Shown: piece by piece, positions 54,400-64,000 of the stretch | How the letters are laid out: the number at the start of each line of letters is the position of its first letter | Position numbering within the stretch: position 1 is the stretch's first letter | Origin: Brachycybe producta | Taxonomy: Eukaryota; Arthropoda; Diplopoda; Playtdesmida; Andrognathidae | Length of the DNA stretch: 64,000 bases | Direction: 5' to 3' | Assembly: GCA_036925085.1 (NCBI GenBank) | Contig: JAUPFP010000109.1 | Location: 124,001 to 188,000 of the forward strand | Notes under the pieces: generated by a model | What the model was told of the DNA's origin: nothing | Databases searched by the model: none | What the model saw: only the letters and a program-made list of their open reading frames with translations | Translations under genes and position numbers: made by a program

Positions 54400-57300
54400 T
54401 TGAAGTTGAAGTTAATGTTGAAGTTGAAGTTAAAGTTAAAGGTGAAGTTGAAGTTGAAGTTGAAGTTGAAGTTAAAGTTTTGGTGGAAGTTAATGTCGAG
54501 TTGAAGTTGAATTTGAAGTAGAAGTTGAAGTTGAAGTTGAAGTTGAAGTTGAAGTTGAAGTTGAAGTTGAAGTTAAAATTGAAGTTAAATTTAATGTTGA
54601 AGTTGAAGTTAATGATAAATTGAAATTAACATTGAAGTTGAAGTTGAAGTTGAAGTTGAAGTTGAAGTTAAAGTTGAAGTCGAAGTCGATGTTGAAGTGG
54701 AAGTTGAACTTGAAGTTGAAGTTAAAGTTGAAGTTAAAGTTAATGTTGAAGTTGAAGTTAAAGTAAAAGTTGAAGTTGAAGTTGAAGTTGAATTTGAAGT
54801 TGAATTTGAAGTTGACGTTGAAGTTGAAGTTGAAGTTGAAGTTAAAGTGAAAGTTAAGTTGAAGTTGAAGTTGAAGTCAAGTTGAAGTTGAAGTTGAAGT
54901 CGAAGTTGAAGTTGAAGTTGAAGTTGAAGTTGAAGTTGAAGTTGAAGTTGATTTTGAAGTTGAAGTTGAAGTTGAAGTTGAAGTTGAAGTTGAAGTTGAA
55001 GTTGAAGTTGAAGTTGAAGTTGAAGTTGAAGTTGAAGTTGAAGTTAAAGTGAAAATGAAGTTCAAGTTGAAGTTGAAGTTGAAGTTGAAGTTGAAGTCAA
55101 AGTGGAAGTGGAAGTGGAAGTAGAAGTGGTAGTTGAAGTTGAAGTTGAAGTTAAAGTTGAAATTAAAGTTGACATTGAAGTTGAAGTTGAAGTTGAAGTT
55201 AAAGTGAAAGTTAAGTTGAAGTTGAAGTTGAAGTCAAGTTGAAGTTGAAGTTGAAGTCGAAGTTGAAGTTGAAGTTGAAGTTGAAGTTGAAGTTGAAGTT
55301 GAAGTTGATTTTGAAGTTGAAGTTGAAGTTGAAGTTGAAGTTGAAGTTGAAGTTGAAGTTGAAGTTGAAGTTGAAGTCAAGTTGAAGTTGAAGTTGAAGT
55401 CGAAGTTGAAGTTGAAGTTGAAATTGAAGTTGAATTTGAAGTTGACATTGAAGTTGAAGTTGAAGTTGAAGTTAAAGTGAAAGTTAAGTTGAAGTTGAAG
55501 TTGAAGTCAAGTTGAAGTTGAAGTTGAAGTCGAAGTTGAAGTTGAAGTTGAAGTTGAAGTTGAAGTTGAAGTTGAAGTTGATTTTGAAGTTGAAGTTGAA
55601 GTTGAAGTTGAAGTTGAAGTTGAAGTTGAAGTTGAAGTTGAAGTTGAAGTTGAAGTTAAAGTTGAAGTTGAAGTTAAAGTGAAAATGAAGTTGAAGTTGA
55701 AGTTGAAGTTGAAGTTAAAGTTAAAGTCGAAGTCGATGTTGAAGTGGAAGTTGAACTTGAAGTTGAAGTTTAAGTTGAAGTTAAAGTTAATGTTGAAGTT
55801 GAAGTTGAAGTTTAAGTTTAAGTTGAAGTTCAAGTTAAAGTTGAAGTTGAAGTTGAAGTTGAAGTTGAAGTTGAAGTTGAAGTTGAAGTTGAAGTTGAAG
55901 TTGAAGTTGAAGTTGAAGTTGAAGTTGAAGTTGAAGTTGAAGTTGAAGTTAAAGTTGAAGTTGAAGTTGAAGTTGAAATTGAAGTTGAAGTTGAATTTGA
56001 AGTAGAAGTTGAAGTTGAAGTTGAAGTTGAAGTTGAAGTTGAAGTTGAAGTTAAAGTTGAAGTTATTGTTGAAGTTGAAGTTAAAGTAAAAGTTGAAGTT
56101 GAAGTTGAAGTTGAAGTTGAAGTTAAGTTGAAGTTATTGTTGAAGTTGAAGTTGAAGTTAAAGTTGAAGTTATTGTTGAAGTTGAAGTTAAAGTAAAAGT
56201 TGAAGTTGAAGTTAAAATTGAAGTTAAAGTTAATGTTGAAGTTGGAGTTGAAGTTGAAGTTAATGATAAATTGAAATTAACATTGAAGTTGAAGTTGAAG
56301 TTGAAGTTGAAGTTGAAGTTGAAGTTGAAGTTGAAGTTGAAGTTAAAATTGAAGTTAAAGTTAATGTTGAAGTTGGAGTTGAAGTTGAAGTTAATGATAA
56401 ATTGAAATTAACATTGAAGTTGAAGTTGAAGTTGAAGTTGAAGTTAATGTTAAAGTTGAAGTTAAAGTAAAAGCTGAAGTTGAAGTTGAAGTTAAAGTTG
56501 AAGTTGAAGTTAAAGTTGAAGTTAAAATTAATGTTGAAGTTGAAGTTAAAGCAAAAGTTAAGTTGAAGTTAAAATTGAAGTCAAGTTGAAGTTGAAGTTG
56601 AAGTTGAAGTTGAAGTTCAAGTTGAAGTTCAAGTTGAAGTTCAAGTTGAAGTTCAAGTTGAAGTTCAAGTTGAAGTTCAAGTTGAAGTTGAAATTGAAGT
56701 TGAAGTTGAAGTCGATGTTGAAGTGGAAGTTGAACTTGAAGTTGAAGTTAAAGTTGAAGTTAAAGTTAATGTTGAAGTTGAAGTTAAAGTAAAAGTTGAA
56801 GTTGAAGTTGAAGTTGAAGTAAAAGTTGAAGTTAAAGTTAATGTTGAAGTTGAAGTTAAAGTAAAAGTTGAAGTTGAAGTTGAAGTTGAAGTTGAATTTG
56901 AAGTTGACATTGAAATTGATGTTGAAGTTGAAGTTGAAGTTGAAGTTGAATTTGAAGTTGACGTTGAAGTTGAAGTTGAAGTTGAAGTTTAAGTTGAAGT
57001 TGAAGTTGAAGTTGAAGTTGAAGTTAAAATTGAAGTTGAAGTTAATGTTGAAGTTGAAGTTAAAGTTAAAGGTGAAGTTGAAGTTGAAGTTGAAGTTGAA
57101 GTTAAAGTTTTGGTGGAAGTTAATGTCGAGTTGAAGTTGAATTTGAAGTAGAAGTTGAAGTTGAAGTTGAAGTTGAAGTTGAAGTTGAAGTTGAAGTTAA
57201 AATTGAAGTTAAATTTAATGTTGAAGTTGAAGTTAATGATAAATTGAAATTAACATTGAAGTTGAAGTTGAAGTTGAAGTTGAAGTTGAAGTTAAAGTTG

Positions 57301-59630
57301 AAGTCGAAGTCGATGTTGAAGTGGAAGTTGAACTTGAAGTTGAAGTTAAAGTTGAAGTTAAAGTTAATGTTGAAGTTGAAGTTAAAGTAAAAGTTGAAGT
57401 TGAAGTTGAATTTGAAGTTGAATTTGAAGTTGACGTTGAAGTTGAAGTTGAAGTTGAAGTTAAAGTGAAAGTTAAGTTGAAGTTGAAGTTGAAGTCAAGT
57501 TGAAGTTGAAGTTGAAGTCGAAGTTGAAGTTGAAGTTGAAGTTGAAGTTGAAGTTGAAGTTGAAGTTGATTTTGAAGTTGAAGTTGAAGTTGAAGTTGAA
57601 GTTGAAGTTGAAGTTGAAGTTGAAGTTGAAGTTGAAGTTGAAGTTAAAGTTGAAGTTGAAGTTAAAGTGAAAATGAAGTTGAAGTTGAAGTTGAAGTTGA
57701 AGTTGAAGTCAAGTTGAAGTTGAAGTTGAAGTTGAAGTTGAAGTCAAAGTGGAAGTGGAAGTGGAAGTAGAAGTGGTAGTTGAAGTTGAAGTTGAAGTTA
57801 AAGTTGAAATTAAAGTTGACATTGAAGTTGAAGTTGAAGTTGAAGTTAAAGTGAAAGTTAAGTTGAAGTTGAAGTTGAAGTCAAGTTGAAGTTGAAGTTG
57901 AAGTCGAAGTTGAAGTTGAAGTTGAAGTTGAAGTTGAAGTTGAAGTTGAAGTTGATTTTGAAGTTGAAGTTGAAGTTGAAGTTGAAGTTGAAGTTGAAGT
58001 TGAAGTTGAAGTTGAAGTTGAAGTCAAGTTGAAGTTGAAGTTGAAGTCGAAGTTGAAGTTGAAGTTGAAATTGAAGTTGAATTTGAAGTTGACATTGAAG
58101 TTGAAGTTGAAGTTGAAGTTAAAGTGAAAGTTAAGTTGAAGTTGAAGTTGAAGTCAAGTTGAAGTTGAAGTTGAAGTCGAAGTTGAAGTTGAAGTTGAAG
58201 TTGAAGTTGAAGTTGAAGTTGAAGTTGATTTTGAAGTTGAAGTTGAAGTTGAAGTTGAAGTTGAAGTTGAAGTTGAAGTTGAAGTTGAAGTTGAAGTTGA
58301 AGTTGAAGTTAAAGTTGAAGTTGAAGTTAAAGTGAAAATGAAGTTGAAGTTGAAGTTGAAGTTGAAGTTAAAGTTAAAGTCGAAGTCGATGTTGAAGTGG
58401 AAGTTGAACTTGAAGTTGAAGTTTAAGTTGAAGTTAAAGTTAATGTTGAAGTTGAAGTTGAAGTTTAAGTTTAAGTTGAAGTTCAAGTTAAAGTTGAAGT
58501 TGAAGTTGAAGTTGAAGTTGAAGTTGAAGTTGAAGTTGAAGTTGAAGTTGAAGTTGAAGTTGAAGTTGAAGTTGAAGTTGAAGTTGAAGTTGAAGTTAAA
58601 GTTGAAGTTGAAGTTGAAGTTGAAATTGAAGTTGAAGTTGAATTTGAAGTAGAAGTTGAAGTTGAAGTTGAAGTTGAAGTTGAAGTTGAAGTTAAAGTTG
58701 AAGTTATTGTTGAAGTTGAAGTTAAAGTAAAAGTTGAAGTTGAAGTTGAAGTTGAAGTTGAAGTTAAGTTGAAGTTATTGTTGAAGTTGAAGTTGAAGTT
58801 AAAGTTGAAGTTATTGTTGAAGTTGAAGTTAAAGTAAAAGTTGAAGTTGAAGTTAAAATTGAAGTTAAAGTTAATGTTGAAGTTGGAGTTGAAGTTGAAG
58901 TTAATGATAAATTGAAATTAACATTGAAGTTGAAGTTGAAGTTGAAGTTGAAGTTGAAGTTGAAGTTGAAGTTGAAGTTGAAGTTAAAATTGAAGTTAAA
59001 GTTAATGTTGAAGTTGGAGTTGAAGTTGAAGTTAATGATAAATTGAAATTAACATTGAAGTTGAAGTTGAAGTTGAAGTTGAAGTTAATGTTAAAGTTGA
59101 AGTTAAAGTAAAAGCTGAAGTTGAAGTTGAAGTTAAAGTTGAAGTTGAAGTTAAAGTTGAAGTTAAAATTAATGTTGAAGTTGAAGTTAAAGCAAAAGTT
59201 AAGTTGAAGTTAAAATTGAAGTCAAGTTGAAGTTGAAGTTGAAGTTGAAGTTGAAGTTCAAGTTGAAGTTCAAGTTGAAGTTCAAGTTGAAGTTCAAGTT
59301 GAAGTTCAAGTTGAAGTTCAAGTTGAAGTTGAAATTGAAGTTGAAGTTGAAGTCGATGTTGAAGTGGAAGTTGAACTTGAAGTTGAAGTTAAAGTTGAAG
59401 TTAAAGTTAATGTTGAAGTTGAAGTTAAAGTAAAAGTTGAAGTTGAAGTTGAAGTTGAAGTAAAAGTTGAAGTTAAAGTTAATGTTGAAGTTGAAGTTAA
59501 AGTAAAAGTTGAAGTTGAAGTTGAAGTTGAAGTTGAATTTGAAGTTGACATTGAAATTGATGTTGAAGTTGAAGTTGAAGTTGAAGTTGAATTTGAAGTT
59601 GACGTTGAAGTTGAAGTTGAAGTTGAAGTT
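54400..59630. repeat. Tandem higher-order repeat, unit about 2.64 kb, two copies
   Basis: Landmarks 55507, 55679, 56586, 56677 and 56723 recur at 58154, 58332, 59227, 59318 and 59364, with offsets of 2641 to 2653 bp in six-base steps. Near the left edge the offset is about 2624. Both copies include the rare AAGCTGAAG and AAAGCAAAAG variants (near 56472 and 56552, and again near 59113 and 59193) and one module A. A related, more diverged copy of the AAAGCAAAAG segment occurs near 62330. Confidence 0.75.
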
Positions 59631-62600
59631 GAAGTTGAAGTTGAAGTTGAAGTTGAAGTTGAAGTTGAAGTTGAAGTTGAAGTTGAAGTTGAAGTTGAAG
59701 TTGAAGTTGAAGTTGAAGTTGAAGTTGAAGTTAAAGTTGAAGTTGAAGTTGAAGTTGAAGTCGAAGTTGAAGTTGAAGTTGAAGTTGAAGTTGAAGTTGA
59801 AGTTGAAGTTGATTTTGAAGTTAAAGTTGAAGTTATTGTTGAAGTTGAAGTTGAAGTTGAAGTTGAAGTTGAAGTTGAAGTTGAAGTTAAAGTTGAAGTT
59901 ATTGTTGAAGTTGAAGTTAAAGTAAAAGTTGAAGTTGAAGTTGAAGTTGAAGTTGAAGTTGAAGTTGAAGTTGAAGTTAAAATTGAAGTTAAATTTAATG
60001 TTGAAGTTGAAGTTAATGATAAATTGAAATTAACATTGAAGTTGAAGTTGAAGTTGAAGTTGAAGTTGAAGTTGAAGTTAAAGTTGAAGTTATTGTTGAA
60101 GTTGAAGTTAAAGTAAAAGTTGAAGTTGAAGTTGAAGTTGAAGTTGAAGTTGAAGTTGAAGTTGAAGTTAAAATTGAAGTTAAATTTAATGTTGAAGTTG
60201 AAGTTAATGATAAATTGAAATTAACATTGAAGTTGAAGTTGAAGTTGAAGTTGAAGTTGAAGTTGAAGTTGAAGTTGAAGTCAAGTTGAAGTTGAAGTTG
60301 AAGTTGAAGTTGAAGTCAAAGTGGAAGTGGAAGTGGAAGTAGAAGTGGTAGTTGAAGTTGAAGTTGAAGTTAAAGTTGAAATTAAAGTTAAGGTTAAAGT
60401 GGAATTTGAATTTGAAGTTGAAGTTGAATTTGAAGTTGTAGTTGAATTTGAAGTTGAAGTTTTAGTTAAAGTTGAAGTTAATGTTGAAGTTAATGTTGAA
60501 GTTGAAATTGAAGTTAAAATTAAAGTTAAAGGTGAAGTTGATGTTGAAGTTGAAGTTGAAGATAAAGTTGAAGTTATTGTTGAAGTTGAAGTTAAAGTAA
60601 AAGTTGAAGTTGAAGTTGAAGTTTAAGTTGAAGTTGAAGTCGAAGTTGATGTTGAAGTGGAAGTTGAACTTGAAGTTGAAGTTGAAGTTAAAGTTGAAGT
60701 TAAAGTTAAAGGTAAAGTTGAAATTGAAGTTGAATTTGAAGTTGAAGTTGAAGTTGAAATTGAAGATGGAGTTGAAGTTGAAGTTAAAGTTAAAGTTGAA
60801 GTTGAAGTTAATGTTGAAGTTGGAGTTGAAGTTGAAGTTAATGATAAATTGAAATTAACATTGAAGTTGAAGTTGCAGTTGAAGTTGAAGTTGAAGTTGA
60901 AGTTGAAGTCGAAGTTGATGTTGAAGTGGAAGTTGAACTTGAAGTTGAAGTTAAAGTTGAAGTTAAAGTTAATATTGAAGTTGAAGTTAAAGTAAAAGTT
61001 GAAGTTGAAGTTGAAGTTGAATTTGAAGTTGAAGTTGAAGTTGAAGTTGAAGTTGAAGTTAAAGTGAAAGTTAAGTTGAAGTTGAAGTTAAAGTCAAGTT
61101 GAAGTCAAGTTGAAGTTGAAGTTGAAGTTGAAGTTGAATTTGATTTTGAAGTTGAAGTTGAAGTTGAACTTGAAGTTGAAGTTGAAGTTAAAGTTGAAGT
61201 TAAAGTTAAAGGTAAAGTTGAAATTGAAGTTGAATTTGAAGTTGAAGTTGAAGTTGAAATTGAAGATGGAGTTGAAGTTGAAGTTGAAGTTGAAGTTAAA
61301 GTTGAAGTTGAAGTTGAAGTTGAAGTCGAAGTTGAAGTTGAAGTTGAAGTTGAAGTTGAAGTTAAAGTTAATGTTGAAGTTGAAGTTGAAGTTGAAGTTT
61401 AAGTTGAAGTTGAAGTTGAAGTTGAAGTTGAAGTTGAAGTTGAAGTTGAAGTTGAAGTTGAAGTTGAAGTTGAAGTTGAAGTTGAAGTTGAAGTTGAAGT
61501 TGAAGTTGAAGTTGAAGTTAAAGTTGAAGTTGAAGTTGAAGTTGAAATTGAAGTTGAAGCTGAAGTTGAAGTTAAAGTTGAAGTTGAATTTGCAGTTGAA
61601 GTTGAATTTGAAGTTGAATTTGAATTAGAAGTTAAAGTTGAATTTGATGTTGATGTTGAAGTTGAAGTTGAAGTTGAAGTTGAAGTTGAAATTGAAGTTG
61701 AAGTTGAAGTTGAAGTTAAAGTTGAAGTTAAAGTTTTGGTGGAAGTTAATGTCGAAGTTGAAGTTGAATTTGAAGTAGAAGTTGAAGTTGAAGTTGAAGT
61801 TGAAGTTGAAGTTGAAGTTAAAGTTGAAGTTATTGTTGAAGTTGAAGTTAAAGTAAAAGTTGAAGTTGAAGTTGAAGTTGAAGTTGAAGTTAAGTTGAAG
61901 TTATTGTTGAAGTTGAAGTTGAAGTTAAAGTTGAAGTTATTGTTGAAGTTGAAGTTAAAGTAAAAGTTGAAGTTGAAGCTAAAATTGAAGTTAAAGTTAA
62001 TGTTGAAGTTGGAGTTGAAGTTGAAGTTAATGATAAATTGAAATTAACATTGAAGTTGAAGTTGAAGTTGAAGTTGAAGTTGAAGTTGAAGTTGAAGTTG
62101 AAGTTGAAGTTGAAGTTGAAGTTAAAATTGAAGTTAAAGTTAATGTTGAAGTTGGAGTTGAAGTTGAAGTTAATGATAAATTGAAATTAACATTGAAGTT
62201 GAAGTTGAAGTTGAAGTTGAAGTTAATGTTGAAGTTGAAGTTAAAGTAAAAACTGAAGTTGAAGTTGAAGTTAAAGTTGAAGTTGAAGTTAAAGTTGAAG
62301 TTAAAATTAATGTTGAAGTTGAAGTTAAAGCAAAAGTTAAGTTGAAGTTAAAATTGAAGTCAAGTTGAAGTTGAAGTTGAAGTTGAAGTTGAAGTTCAAG
62401 TTGAAGTTCAAGTTGAAGTTCAAGTTGAAGTTCAAGTTGAAGTTCAAGTTGAAGTTGAAATTGAAGTTGAAGTTGAAGTCGATGTTGAAGTGGAAGTTGA
62501 ACTTGAAGTTGAAGTTAAAGTTGAAGTTAAAGTTAATGTTGAAGTTGAAGTTAAAGTAAAAGTTGAAGTTGAAGTTGAAGTTGAAGTAAAAGTTGAAGTT

Positions 62601-64000
62601 AAAGTTAATGTTGAAGTTGAAGTTAAAGTAAAAGTTGAAGTTGAAGTTGAAGTTGAAGTTGAAGTTGAAGTAAAAGTTGAAGTTAAAGTTAATGTTGAAG
62701 TTGAAGTTAAAGTAAAAGTTGAAGTTGAAGTTGAAGTTGAAGTTGAATTTGAAGTTGACATTGAAATTGATGTTGAAGTTGAAGTTGAAGTTGAAGTTGA
62801 ATTTGAAGTTGACGTTGAAGTTGAAGTTGAAGTTGAAGTTTAAGTTGAAGTTGAAGTTGAAGTTGAAGTTGAAGTTGAAGTTGAAGTTGAAGTTGAAGTT
62901 GAAGTTGAAGTTGAAGTTGAAGTTAAAGTTAATGTTGAAGTTGGAGTTGAAGTTGAAGTTAATGATAAATTGAAATTAACATTGAAGTTGAAGTTGAAGT
63001 TGAAGTTGAAGTTAAAGTAAAAGTTGAAGTTGAAGTTGAAGTTGAAGTTAAAGTGAAAGTAAAGTTGAAGTTGAAGTTGAAGTCAAGTTGAAGTTCAAGT
63101 TGAAGTTGAAGTTGAAGTTGAAGTTGAGGTTGAATTTGATTTTGAAGTTGAAGTTGAAGTTGAAGTTGAAGTTGAATTTGAAGTTGACGTTGAAGTTGAA
63201 GTTGAAGTTGAAGTTGAAGTTGAAGTTGAAGTTGAAGTTGAAGTTGAAGTTGAAGTTGAAGTTGAAGTTGAAGTTGAAGTTGAAGTTGAAGTTGAAGTTG
63301 AAGTTGAAGTTGAAGTTGAAGTTGAAGTTAAAGTTGAAGTTGAAGTTGAAGTTGAAATTGAAGTTGAAGCTGAAGTTGAAGTTAAAGTTGAAGTTGAATT
63401 TGCAGTTGAAGTTGAATTTGAAGTTGAATTTGAATTAGAAGTTAATGTCGAAGTTGAAGTTGAATTTGAAGTAGAAGTTGAAGTTGAAGTTGAAGTTGAA
63501 GTTGAAGTTGAAGTTAAAGTTGAAGTTATTGTTGAAGTTGAAGTTAAAGTAAAAGTTGAAGTTGAAGTTGAAGTTGAAGTTGAAGTTAAAGTTGAAGTTA
63601 TTGTTGATGTTGAAGTTGAAGTAAAAGTTGAAGTTGAAGTTAAAATTGAAGTTAAAGTTAATGTTGAAGTTGGAGTTGAAGTTGAAGTTAATGATAAATT
63701 GAAATTAACATTGAAGTTGAAGTTGAAGTTGAAGTTGAAGTTAAAGTTGAAGTTGAAGTTGAAGTTGAAGTTGAAGTTGAAGTTAAAGTTGAAGTCGAAG
63801 TCGATGTTGAAGTGGAAGTTGAACTTGAAGTTGAAGTTAAAATTGAAGTTAAAGTTAATGTTGAAGTTGAAGTTAAAGTAAAAGTTGAAGTTGAAGTTGA
63901 AGTTGAAATTGAAGTTGAAGCTGAAGTTGAAGTTAAAGTTGAAGTTGAATTTGCAGTTGAAGTTGAATTTGAAGTTGAATTTGAATTAGAAGTTAAATTT

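Larger units (their letters stand above)
21498..64000. repeat. Hexamer satellite array, right arm, (GAAGTT)n
   Basis: This continues the left array in the same orientation and with the same variant modules, and runs beyond the window end. I found no unrelated insertion, gene or RNA in these 42.5 kb. The largest departures from the hexamer are short recurring satellite motifs: TTTTGGTGGAAG; the box GTTAAT-N11-ATTAAC; a GTGGAAGTGGAAG run ending in GAAGTGGTAG; and AAAGGTGAAG. Long-range order comes from tandem duplications of 0.5 to 5.3 kb, listed separately. The arm begins directly at the 3' LTR with GAAGTTAAAG, the right half of the insertion site. Confidence 0.97.

Overview
This is repetitive, non-bacterial DNA: about 54 kb of a hexamer satellite interrupted by one 10.06-kb LTR retrotransposon. 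I see no ordinary host gene, rRNA, tRNA or CRISPR array. The retrotransposon's pol is a Ty3/gypsy-type polyprotein whose reverse transcriptase and RNase H motifs look like those of animal elements. It reminds me most of arthropod (tick, spider, 17.6/297-like) copies. That points to a metazoan genome, perhaps arthropod, but the host cannot be named from this window.

Layout. (1) 1-11438: satellite built on (GAAGTT)n, always in the same orientation, with variant hexamers (AAAGTT, TAAGTT, CAAGTT, GATGTT, GAATTT, GAAGTC and others) that define higher-order repeats. (2) 11439-21497: the retrotransposon. It has a 686-bp 5' LTR, a primer-binding site matching the 3' end of tRNA-Ala, a 2.3-kb leader with a 60-bp minisatellite, an intact 1558-residue protease-RT-RNase H-integrase polyprotein, a second ORF of unknown function, a structured 3' region and a 693-bp 3' LTR. 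(3) 21498-64000: the same satellite, with several very recent tandem segmental duplications (about 2.57, 5.29, 3.36, 0.54 and 2.64 kb).

The retrotransposon looks young. Its LTRs differ by only two adjacent substitutions and one 7-bp tandem duplication, and the pol frame is open throughout. It is flanked by a 4-bp direct repeat, GAAG. Removing the element and one GAAG recreates a junction that exists uninterrupted elsewhere in the array (for example near 8120-8160 and 30920-30965), so the pre-insertion site can be read from paralogous satellite copies.

The dipeptide-repeat ORFs (Glu-Val, Lys-Leu, Asn-Phe, Thr-Ser) that fill the satellite are by-products of a hexamer that leaves five of six frames open. 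They are not annotated as genes. The points most worth following are the unrecognised ORF downstream of pol together with the lack of a recognisable Gag, the leader minisatellite and its CACGTG cluster, the recurrent dyad box in the satellite (GTTAAT-N11-ATTAAC, about 55 copies), and the near-identical 5.29-kb tandem duplication.
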